Origin: Ectocarpus siliculosus
Lineage: Eukaryota; Sar; Phaeophyceae; Ectocarpales; Ectocarpaceae
Direction of reading: 5' to 3'
DNA length: 64,000 nt
Assembly: GCA_000310025.1 (NCBI GenBank)
Contig: FN649741.1
Location: 1,291,474-1,355,473 of the forward strand
In this document: piece by piece, positions 45,601 through 56,112 of the stretch
How positions within the stretch are numbered: the stretch's first letter is position 1
Layout: every line of letters starts with the position of its first letter
Notes under the pieces: model-generated
Database searches by the model: none
Seen by the model: the letters and a program-made list of their open reading frames with translations, nothing else
What the model was told of the DNA's origin: nothing
Position numbers and translations under genes: made by a program

Positions 45601-48063
45601 GGCGACCCAACAAGTAATTTATCTGCGCTGCAATTTTTCTGACACAAGGTGTGTCGAGCACGGGAAAATACTACTGTTGTTAAAAGAAGCTAATCTGAAG
45701 AACCGGCTTTACCACGTATCACCTAATCCTAGACTTCAGCTTCCTTCGACGTGCGTATAATGCGCGGATCAAACGGTTGTCTTGGATTGATGCCGTCCGG
45801 ATCAATGTGTGTGCGCGAAAAGGGGTGTTCAGCTAACAAGAACTGCAATAGGAACCTTCATAGTACTTGTACAAGTGTAGACCGAAAACATAGCAACAAC
45901 GTGGAACTCATGAACACGCTTGATGTCGGCAACTCAACGCAACTCTCTACCAGAACAACGAAAGCGCGCATTCACAGACCACGTTCCCCACACAAATGAG
46001 AACAACACACCTGGTATCTAGCCCGTGCCTTTTCCGACATTGAAAAAGGATCGGGGCCTCCGTCCTCCTCCTCCTCGCCTGACGGCGAGGATGCTGACGA
46101 AGAGGCACAAGAGGATTGGGACCGCGCGGATCCTATCCGCTTGCTTCCTCTACTAGTGCCTGCTGTGCTGTCGAGGCCTCCAACCGATCCCGATTCATCA
46201 TCACTATTTTCATTTTCCGGGCCCATCGAAGAGCCAGTATCCGAATTAGAGCTACTCCCCGAAAGACTCGATTGGTTGTTGTCGTCGTCTTGGTCGCGTT
46301 GGTGTCTCCCTTCTTTAGGAAGCTTCACGCTGCGATCGCTGTCGCTGCCGCTGTCACTGCTTTCGCTTCTTTCGCCATGCTTGCTGTTGTGGGAGTCGCC
46401 GTGCGACTTGCTACTAGCTCTAGATGCGTCACCATCGTCGTCATCTTCCGTGCTCTCGCCTCCTGAACGGCTGCTGTCATCGCCATCGTTGTCGCTATCG
46501 GAAGCCGCTTTCGAACAAGATGAAGACGAGTCGCCACGACTACCACCGCCGTTGCCTCTCTCCGGACTGGTTGTCCTCTTTCCTTTTCCTACATTCACAG
46601 CCGCCTTGTTGCTGTGTTTTTTCTCAGAAGGTTGAGCATTGTTAGTGCCTCCTTTAGCGGAATTGGCACCTGCATTCTTCTTCGTTTTTACGCTATTACC
46701 GGGGTTGCCTTCTTTTGACGCAGTCTTGTGCCCGGCAGTTGTTTTTGTGGATGCGAGAGTTGCGGCAGCACTCTTTTTCGGACCGGTCGAGTTCTTCGGT
46801 GCAGCGGTCTTGGGCTCCTGTTTGGCCAGTTCCTCCTTTTTAGAGTTCTGTTTCTTCCCCTTTGAATACTTAACAGATGCGGCTGGTATCCCCTTGAACG
46901 TCGCCATTGCGATGGAATCTGTCGCGGTCTCTCGGACTCTCTCTCGAGTTACAGTTGAGTCGCCGCTCTGTGCCAAGGCCACCGCGCGCATGGCCACATA
47001 GAAACCTTGACGCTGAAGCACGGCTTGTCCAGGCGAACAGGCGACAAACCACACATCCTTGATTCGGGATGTGACACATGAGACAAGGTGAGTTGGGAGG
47101 CACGGGACGAGTTACGCACGAAACTCACCAAACGAAGGAAAAGAAGGTACAGATGGACGTTCTTACTTTGTTCGGCGCCTAGGCTTCGTGTGTTCTAGTT
47201 TCTCTGTAAATGCTGCTAAGATAGAATAACTGCAATACACCAGGTAGACTATTGATTTTACAATGTCTTTGCTTGGGGTATCTGATAATCGGGCATTGCG
47301 AACGTGCGCTTACTGTAATTCTCATGTCTACAATATAGTCTATGAGCCTCGCAGAGTTCCGTAGTGGGCCGGCAACGATAACACCAAGAAGGATCCACAT
47401 GATCGTGATGAACCAAAAGTGACCATATTAAATGCTCTCCCTGCCAGTAATCAGCATCCCTGATCGGGTGGGCTGCCATACTCTATCAGCTTCTTCACGC
47501 GATACACCTACAAACCCATGAACGGGAGGACAGACCCGTAGTAGGTCGCGTGCTTCCAGAGCCTGTATCGCTTGTTTTTGTGAGTAGCTCTCAATAAATA
47601 TTAATATTTAAACTCATGAAAAACTACCATAGAAACGACGTACTTCTAAGTGCTGTCATCCTATCTATTTCGAACGTCAGCAGTCTTGGCCGCACGGTAT
47701 TCTGCCTATGCCTATCATACGAGTATCATCAAATGTGTAGTGCACTCGGAGGCAATGCGCGAAGACCGCTGACGGTCTGTTTAGTAGCGAATGCAATGAA
47801 AGTAACTGCAGTCCTTTAGTGATGACCAAAATGTGCGCATCAGTAGTGAGGAACAAATCATTAAGGAATAATCAAAACACATACATCATGTTCGTGTGTC
47901 ACACCTTCAATTGAGTTTTGGTTAGGCCGCTGAGTCCGAGGAATTGTACCGCCTCCTTGCCGTCTAGCGTCGATGTGTTATCCCGGTCGACGACCCCGAA
48001 CAACTTGTCGTAGTAGGCTATCTCCTTCTGGGTGGATGGTTCCCATACGATGCCATCTCGCAT
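42698..48063 (-). CDS. EH-domain (EPS15/Pan1-like) endocytic adaptor
   Basis: Exons 48063-47905, 47057-46011, 45558-45446, 44982-44866, 44436-44228, 43952-43783, 43120-42786 and 42737-~42698 join in phase. The first EH domain spans exons 1-2 (AYYDKLFGVVDRDNTSTLDG, AVQFLGLSGLTKTQLK, then QGFYVAMRAVALAQSG). The second spans the end of exon 2 to exon 5 (PFSMSEKARARYQ, KVDATGTGSLSGKQVIGLFA, KSGLDKAALAVIW, LSDLDEDGSLAAEEFGIAFH, VPDELPQSLWPAGYVPPS), with a canonical EF-hand loop DLDEDGSLAAEE. Between them lie about 280 residues of Ser/Asp/Lys-rich low complexity. Charged coiled-coil stretches follow (ARREEEAEKKRKQEEQERR, KKKEERELRAAREAA). EH domains bind NPF motifs in clathrin-mediated endocytosis. 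The ATG choice (48063) rests on MRDGIVWEP reading into the domain. The last small exon and any stop are unresolved; the chain can run on into the zinc-finger exons on the left. Confidence 0.88.
43591..43676 (-). other. tRNA-Ser/Leu-like relic or SINE head (A- and B-box remnants)
   Basis: On the minus strand the sequence reads TGTCTGAATGG, like a class II tRNA A box, and about 50 bases later CGTTCGAATCT, two bases off the B-box consensus. A 4-bp stem with a 7-base loop (GGTG/CACC) lies where the anticodon arm would be. The acceptor and T stems do not pair and the loop lacks U33, so this is not a working tRNA. It sits in an intron of the EH-domain gene. Confidence 0.3.
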
Positions 48064-48436
48064 CCTCCACACACTCAGCAGCAGCAAGCGGAGGTGTGTG
48101 CGATTGGCTGAACGCTGAACGGCGGTGGCCGGGGTGAGTCGGAGCATTAGTTGCCTGTTCGGGAGCGGAGGCGGCGCGATTAAGGTGGTTCGCAGCGCAA
48201 CGCCTCCGCCTCGTTTTCATGAACCCCGGCTCGCGCTCCGCCCAGAGCTGCATGCTGCGAACTGCTAACCCTCTCTTTGCTACGTCATCTGAAGGAGGGG
48301 ACGAGTACTTGCATCGATAGGGAGTGGAAGCTACTTTATAATACGTGAACCGCGACTTGGCGGGCATCGTTGGGTGGCCTTTGGACGGGGACCTGCGGAA
48401 GCGGACAGGACAAGCGAGGAAGGACGGTGGTGCAAT
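48064..48436. promoter_or_regulatory. Short divergent promoter region EH protein / TRM1
   Basis: The predicted start codons at 48063 (minus) and 48437 (plus) face away from each other with 373 bp between them, so the region must hold both promoters if the starts are right. I recognise no specific element. Confidence 0.45.
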
Positions 48437-51400
48437 ATGCGATGTGGTGGCAAAAGAGCCCTTGTCGCGGCATTCGGGCAAGCTTTGCTCAAGCATGGTC
48501 GTTGGACGAACTCATTTGCAGACAGTGCGGCGAAAATCGTACCAGCGATTGATACATTGAGTAAGTGCAGCTCACAGCAGTCGAAAAGCACAGCAGCAGT
48601 CGCCCGCCGAGCAAGCAGGGGGCGTACCGGTTGTTGGGCAGCAGCGACTGCTGTTGGCTGCAGCGAAGAAGCTTTTGCCACGGGAGGGGCAGAGAGAGTT
48701 GCCGAGCTGCTGGCGGGAGAAAGTGCTGGTGAAGGGGCGGTTTTCTACAACAGGGTTGGGGCCATCAACCGAGACCTCAGCGTCTTGATGGCGAATGTGC
48801 TCGCGGAGGAAAGGGTGCGGGAACGGCTAGCGGGCAAGAAGCGCAAGAAGAGGCAGATTCCGCCTACTTCGCGGCCTTCTCCTACCGATGGTACCTTACG
48901 CAGCAGATCTTCTCTTGCACATGACATGGCACAAAGTGGAGAAGCAAGACGCAGTAAGGTTTGGGGCGTTAGGGCGTTTGTAAAAGGGGCACTGGGGCGT
49001 TTGTCGCGAGGTTGTTGGGGTGTAGGCGTGGAACGCATGAGCAACAACAAGGACCAGCAAGATGAGCCAAGGGAGGATGAAGACGGGTTGCTCATCCTCG
49101 ACGCGTTCGCTGCAAGCGGAGTGAGGGCGTTGAGGTGTGCAGTTTGTAAATACGCATGCCCTAGTGCTTTTTTTGTTGAAAAATCTGTTCTAATTACCAC
49201 CTCACCGGAGTCGGTGCACGCGGTATGTCACGACGGCGGCGGTACTCGTTCGCTTCAACAGTACCCGGCGTTCCACAAACCTCCTCGTCCTGTATGTCTC
49301 AACTGATCTGACGCCATATGCCCGTTGTCCTTGTGTATCTCACATTCGCCGTCTTCCTGGCTGCTACTTGAATATCATCTGCTTATCTCGCAGGTACTTG
49401 ACCGAGGTGCCCGGGGTCCAAAGAGTGGTTGCAAACGACTACGATGAAGCGGCGATAAACACAATAAGGTGGGCTTAAATCGTCGCCACCGTTTAAATCT
49501 CCCGACACGACCTTAGCTAGGGTACAAACGCTTTATCTCACAACTTCGTTCTTTGCACTGAATGCGGCAGGTTCGTATTCGGCGATGCATTGCGCACTGG
49601 ACTGCCTTGGACTGATCTTGAAAACGATCCAAACGTATTGCTTTGCGTCTTCTTGGTGGGCGGTCGTGCTAGCATAGACAACATATTCCCCTCACGCGAA
49701 GGCTCGGTTAATACCTCGGCTTGATTTGACTGTAGTTCTTCCCTTGAACTGGTTCTGCTATCAGGGAACCGAAAAACCGCATTGATTCTAATCCCACCCT
49801 TGGTGCCCACTACAACCGTTAAACGTTCTCCAGACAAGCTGCCGTTCAATGCGGAGTGGGAAGCAAGCTAGAGGTACATCGCGGTGACGCTTTGGACACC
49901 CTCTATTCAGCGAGAGCCGGAGGGATCGGAACCTACGATCTCATCGATATCGACCCTTTTGGGTGCGCGGCTGGTTTCCTTGACGCCAGCGTGCAGGCAG
50001 TGACTGATGGTGGTCTGCTATGCGTCACGTCAACCGACATGCCTGTCCTGAGCGGGGCGCAGGTATAATGGAGTCGCCCTTTGTACCTAGCATGTCACAC
50101 ACCAACTCGTTTCTCGGCAACGCCCTTCTCTCTTTGGCCACACGGTGCCCGATTGCTCAATCGCCGGCCCCCTTTCCCACTCCTACCGATGTCACTCATC
50201 TCATCCAGTCTCCAGCCAACCTTCCAATTGCAAACTTCCTCTCGTTTTTCCGTCGCCTTTTTCCGCTATGCTACAACGCCAAACAAGCCGGAAGTCGCCT
50301 GGACCCGCTACGGCAGTGTGCCGACCAGGAGCGGATACCACCACGAGATGTCTCTCCGCATTCTGCTGCACGCAATAAACACTGCGGCTGGGCGGCAGCG
50401 TCGGAGCATCCAGCCGGTCCTCAGCGTCGCAATAGACCACTACGTCCGCGTCTTCGTGCGCGTGTCGCGCTCTCCCAAGGCTGCCCTCGCGGCGGCGCAG
50501 GAGAGCACCTCGTACGTTTTGCAGTCCGAGTCCTGCCCTAGTTTTTTTCTGCGTCCGGTCCTCTCGCCAAAGCAACAATCGCCGCACATAAAGACGGAGA
50601 GGTCACGGAAGGCACGACGCCTGAGCGACAGTACCGATCCGTCGACAGCGCTTCCCGCGGGAGCCCCGCCAGAGTCGAAGGAGCAAGAGCTCGAACGCGT
50701 TACGAGCGGGGCGGGCCTTGGGGTAGACACTCAACAGTCTTTACCGCAGGGTCTTGGCGGCGTGTGTCCGGAGACCGGGGCTGGCTTGATGGCAGGTGGG
50801 CCTATATGGAGCGGACCCTTGCACGATGAATCGTGGGTGACTAGAGCGATTGCGATCGCGTCGGACGGAGAAAAGTCTTTGGGTGGCGACGGCGCCGATT
50901 CTCGCGTTGCAGTGCCGCGCCCGCGGTTAGCTGCTAGAGCTCGGGCAGAGTCGCTGCTAAGGGCGGTGTCTCGAGAGCTGCTGGACGTGCCTCTTTTCTA
51001 CAACCTGCGCGACATGTTCGCCACCCTCGGTTTGAAGAAACACCCACGAAGAGAACAGGTGAGGGTTTGGTTGTGCTATCTCGCTGACCGTGCGGGCTCT
51101 GTGAGAGTCTCCACAAAGGGGCAGGCGTCTGCATGTGAATCATACAGTACGATGTTTTTCTCGTGTCATTTGATAGTAGGGACATTTGGCGATGGTTGAG
51201 GTCCTTGAGAGATATGCGGTGACCGTGGTCATACCGCAAACTTGTACCGCTTGGTACGGATCTTATCCTGCTGCCGAGCAGGACACCCTTGACGGGAATT
51301 TCTCTTCATGTTCGTCATACGCCAAGCCTTTGAAGTCCCGATCCCCCCCACCACTGCAGCACGCACACACCCCTGCTGGCGTCGACCAAACTCACAGGTG

Positions 51401-51787
51401 ATGGGGGCGCTGGAGGCAGCCGGCTACCGTACCAGCGGCATGCACAAGGAGCCCCTAGCTGTAAAAACAAATGCCCCTGATGCCGCGGTGTGGGACGTCC
51501 TACGATGTTGGGCTCGAGACAACCCCCAACCGCCCCCAGTTCGCGAGGCGGGAGTTGCCATCCTTCGTCGCGAGATGCAGTCGATTGGGGACGCCGATTT
51601 TGATGCGAGGCGTGCGGGCCCCGGGGGCAGTAGACGTGAAGGGGTGGCGCGAGGCGGCGGTGGGTTCTTGCACGCTCACAACCCGGAGCAAGATTGGGGA
51701 CCCCTCGCGAGACACTCTGTGATGGCAAGGGTTGACGATGAGCAAGACGGCGTAGAGGAAACGCCGGTGGTGTTGTCGTCGCAGTGA
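48437..51787 (+). CDS. TRM1: tRNA (guanine-26-N2)-dimethyltransferase TRM1
   Basis: Exons 48437-49134, 49394-49468, 49834-50062, 50288-51058 and 51398-51787 join with phases 2,2,0,0 to give about 720 residues. Family marks in order: [15 protein letters not shown], the SAM-binding [58 protein letters not shown], the catalytic [86 protein letters not shown] and NPEQDWGP. The enzyme dimethylates G26 of cytosolic and often mitochondrial tRNAs. An insertion of about 90 Lys/Ser-rich residues separates the first motif from the SAM motif, and the paired Cys of the human zinc-like site are only partly kept. The N-terminus is uncertain: a gtaagt at 48561 may start a small intron of about 110 bases, and the frame is open upstream to 48374. 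Confidence 0.95.
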
Positions 51788-52724
51788 ATGATGCTACTGG
51801 CGTATCTTTTGGCTTGTTCCAGTGTTGATGATGGCGTTCAATGTGTTGTGATTTGAGAAAAGCAATGTACGCTATGCTGCCAGTCAGACCGAGAACCTGT
51901 ATACTGCTGCTGTATAATGGGGCGGGAGTTAAGGGTGTCTCATCGTCTTCACATTGTGCGCGTTAGTATGTATGGGCGTCGACTACTAGTGCTGTATCGC
52001 TCACATAATAATATGAGATGTTGAAATTTACAAATCGTGGCGAAGACCAGACGGAGGAAATTCCGAAAATTCCGAAAAAGTTCATGGACGCACTGTGTAT
52101 GCTACAAACACACATCACATAACACATACATTTCTTGGTATGCTTCTGAGGTCTGTTTTCCCGAGGTCGTCCAGTACAACATAAACTTCCTCATGTCTGC
52201 ATAGGAAGCAAAAAAATGGGGGCAAATTAACGTACGCCTACAGTACTTCCAACAAAAATGGCAGGGATTCGCAGTCGTCAAGACATCTAAGGCGTATAAA
52301 CGGGTCTGGCACCCTGACACACGGGATACACCAAAAAAAATATTAAAAAAAAAGTACATCGAAAGTCTACATGTACCTAGGGACAGTCTAGATTTCTTCG
52401 AGTAATGATTTCACCCGCATGCCTACTCTGTTGATCTCCGCGATACATCCTTGTCTCTTGTCTCTCTCTCTCTCTCCGCATGCTCCTTGTAGATTCGGAC
52501 AATACAACCAACAACCAACGTAAGTAGGAAGACGTGTTTTTTGGACCCCCCCCCAAAAAAAAACGGCACACGCCCCCCCCCAGGTGTGTATGAAGTATTC
52601 AGCTGTTGAGACCCCCTCCTCGTTGTAGTTGCAGGCGCGGCAAGGGCAACCAGCAACAATAGACAAGGACGACGGCAACACACAAGGGGCACAACTCGAA
52701 AAGGATAACTGCCATTCGCTAGCA
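51788..52724. other. Intergenic TRM1 / ankyrin gene
   Basis: No exon seen. The 3' flank of TRM1 is followed by AT-rich sequence around 52.0-52.4 kb, a CT run near 52.46 kb and poly-C/poly-A runs near 52.55 kb. The frame before the ankyrin gene's ATG is open to 52629, so its coding part may start slightly earlier. Confidence 0.5.
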
Positions 52725-55463
52725 ATGGCTGATGTCGATGTCTGGCAAGCTGCCCGCCAAGGCCTCCTCGAGGATGTCCAGGTACGCCCAACCATTGATT
52801 GGAGATTTTGGTAGCTTGAGTCCGCAAGAGAGATTCTGGCGTCACCGCCGTGCTCACCTCTCAGCAACGCGCGTGTTACAGAACAAAAAGCATTTACTTC
52901 GTAAAATGCCGAATCACGACACCAGCTCGTGGGTGTACTGCTGTTTGCATGACGCGACGCATACTGCGAAGCGCTGTTATGCAGTGTGTTCGTGTAGAGC
53001 ATTGAACAGCTCCACGTTGGTACAGCAGCCAGAGACGGACGTGGTCACAGGTCACAGAAGGTAGACCTAAAAAGCCCGACCACCGGCTAAGTGCTGCAGC
53101 GTCTTGCAAAGCAACTGCTGCTTTCTCGCATCCCACACCCGGCCGCGCTCATGGTGCCGATGTTAACCACACGTTTTTGCGCGTAATAAGTTGCTCTCCG
53201 GGAAACACGTCCACGTACCGCTGTGTGCTGCATCATGAAGACTGAAAATTGAAAGTTTCGCACGTACATCGTACAATAGTGTTCACCGCAAACGTTTGTG
53301 TTCCAGTACACCTCAAGTTGACGTTGCGAGTGACTACTTTCGGGTCCAAGCCCTCACAGGCATTTGTATCTGTTTTCGCGGCGGGTGTGCATGTACCCCC
53401 CTAAGGTACCTCTGAGGAAAAAATTCCGCCGAAACGTCGCTCGAGAGAGGTGTGAAAAAATGTTGGGTTCCTTTCCTCGTCTCTTGCTTTCCCCACTCAA
53501 ATCGACTCCTTTAGAGACTACATGTACCAGTGGCGACAAGGGGAGTCGGGAGCCGGCTGAGCTATGCATGCACACGGAGAATCTAACCAGTGGTCCCACT
53601 TTCGGTTGCCCATCTAATATGCCGCCCTCTAGGGCATCGAGTTACCCGGCACCCTAGGCCCCATTTCAGCATCCCGTACACAGCAGTGCCAGGCTCTCCG
53701 TATTTTCACTCTGTACCATGGGCCCGTCTGCGTAGTAGGTACATACGGATCCGTCGACGCAACCATCCTGTCCCTTTGTCGGCCCCGGTCGTGTCCTTCT
53801 CAGGAGTTTCTCTACGCAGGCGGCGATCCGAACATGCGAGACTCGACATACCTCTCGCCCTTGCATAACGCATCAATCGGCGGGTCCCCGGTGAGTGCGA
53901 ATGGTGTAGAATACAAACCAGTACAGCACCACAGCAAGAGTGTACCAGTGTACATACGATGTACCGGAGAGCAAGGCGGTGGTGTCATCAAGGGGTGATG
54001 CCAGAGGAACATAAAAGCAGGCAGCAGGCAGCAGGAACCAATCCACAGCCACAGCTGTGTGCCAGCTGCGGGGTGACGTCCCCCAAGCTCAACAGCTCAT
54101 GCAAGCTGACGTGTTGTTGACTCGAACAGCCCAGCGCACCAACAAGAACAAAATTCAATCTGTATGCATACACAAAGTCTTATCTTTGTTTCGTCTTTGA
54201 CATACAGGCACAATAATAACTACAATCACGCAGAATAGTGAGTTCATGTATCGAAAAATATTGCACCGCTGCTTGTTGCGCGCCATCAAGCAGATGCGAA
54301 TTTCTACCAGCGAAGCAGTCAGCCTGTGTTGTAGCAGCAACGACTACCTACGTGCGATGATCGGATATGTTGTGAAACGTCGACCGATTCCTGTTTGCCC
54401 ATCCCGCGAACTACGGAGGTGTTATATGATATGAGAAGTCTGTAATGGGTACGGGCACCGGGCCGGTCTTCGGTAGTGTTGGTGTTTCGCCGTTGGACAT
54501 TTAGCTCTCACGGAAAGCGAAAATACCTACTTCGAAGATGTACACACACGCCTCGTGCTCCACAGAGGCATCCCCCTCCACGGCTCCGTCCTCTTCTGTT
54601 GATCATGGTCGTCACTGCAAAACTTACCGGGGTGCCCCCCCCCCCCCCACTCTCTTTTTGGGCTCCGAAAACAATATGCAAGGGCGTCGTGGCCGAACTT
54701 CTGGGCGCGGGAGCGAACGTGAACCTCGTGAACACGCTGGGGACGACGCCGCTCCATTCCGCGTGTGCCCACCTTCAGCCTCACTGTGTGGAGCTTCTCT
54801 TGGCCAGGGGGTGAGTGCGAGGGTCGGGGGGAGACGCGGAGGGTGCGGGGGATGACGGGGGGGGGGGGTCGTGGTCGTCGGCTGAAAATTGCGCACGACC
54901 CCAAAAGCATGGGTTTCTCCTCATCATGCGTTACTGCCTGTATGCATGGTTGCGATTGGTAGTCTGAAACCTTCCATGGGTCCCGTCACTCGATGTCGCT
55001 TCTGGCGCTGTCTCTCTATGTCCCTGTCTATCTCTCTTCGAAACCTCTCGCCCCGTTCTACTCTTCCGTGCTACATGTATGTAGTACAGTCGGTCACAGG
55101 TGTACACACCCGCGTTCATCGTGTGCTCCCGGTCTCTCTGTGGAAGGTATTGCCAGTGTTTTTTGTCACCGCCCGACGGCATTCCCATCAAGTTATACCG
55201 CACGACGTGAAATCGTCAAATGTGCGTTTACGTACGCCCCATCGATCTGTTGCTGCGGCTGCAACAGAGGGGACGACCAGGCGCGAGATTTCCGAGGCAA
55301 GACTCCGGCGGATGTAATCGGCGAGGCGGTTGAGCTATCGGAGGGGGCAGAGCCTGATGATGAGTTGTGCGAGGTGATCAGGAGGACGCTGGCCGGTGGG
55401 ATGGACCTAGCGCAGGATGCCGTGCAGGCGGCTGAGGAGGTGTGTGGGAGCAATGGGCGATGA
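52725..55463 (+). CDS. Small ankyrin-repeat protein (155 aa)
   Basis: Exons 52725-52781, 53804-53890, 54683-54810 and 55268-55463 join in phase (0,0,2). The product starts MADVDVWQAARQGLLEDVQ, continues EFLYAGGDPNMRDSTYLSPL, then GVVAELLGAGANVNLVNTLG with TTPLHSACAHLQPHCVELLL, then DDQARDFRGKTPADVIGEAV, and ends in an acidic helical tail. This gives three to four ankyrin repeats with typical TPLH and GANVN consensus, and exons matching roughly one repeat each. It is a protein-protein interaction module with no other domain, probably cytosolic; the partner is unknown. It resembles stand-alone ankyrin proteins of the GABP-beta or myotrophin type. The introns are about 0.45-1.0 kb. Confidence 0.88.
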
Positions 55464-56112
55464 CGCCTCGCGAAGACCCCGCCCCCCGGTATCATGTGGG
55501 GGTGTTCGATTTTGTCGTGGTATCATGTGATGATGAGTCACGAATACCCCGTGCTATCATGTGGGATATGTTGGAGTTTTCGAGCTCGATGTCTCAATAG
55601 CAGGGCAATTTTTTTTTTTTTTATGTCGAGAAGGGCATCACTCGTCGGTAAAGTCGTTGAGAGGAACACGTGATCATTGCTCTGTGTTGGAAACTCCTGT
55701 TATGGCGATACATGTCGGCTTTTCGCAGACTGACTCCGGGTGTATGGTGTCTTGCATGATGCGGCTCACGGTAGCCTTCTTGCCTGTTCGGGGGAGATTC
55801 TGTGACATGTCAACAACAGAACAGTTACGTTAGGACTGCTTCTGCGTCTTCGGGTGGTTTGCGCCGTCAGGTGTCTGCGATTTGGCCAGCCTCAGGCAGC
55901 GCCACCCCGAGCGCACGCGTTTTACCAATGCAGTCGAAAGCCTCCCACGAGGTCGCCTTCTGGCTGTGGCACTAGTACCCCCGCTACTGCTGTGTGCGCG
56001 GTATCTTGTTACCAATCCGTTGCTACCAACCCCGTTCTAGACCACCTGTAGCCTTACAGCACCGACGACCACAGCTACCCCCACGACTCTCCACCGCCAG
56101 TCCCCACGTCTG
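55464..56112. other. Intergenic / 5' part of the kinase-RING gene
   Basis: TATCATGTG recurs three times at about 55491, 55519 and 55553. A missing 5' exon of the following kinase gene, supplying its start codon, may lie here (for example in an open frame at 55854-56051), but I could not fix its borders. Confidence 0.4.

Noticed and set aside
45972-46645. Plus-strand Ser/Leu-rich frames opposite the EH-protein low-complexity exon
   Set aside because: Mirror images of Ser/Asp/Lys codons; the minus strand has splice sites and EH motifs on both sides.
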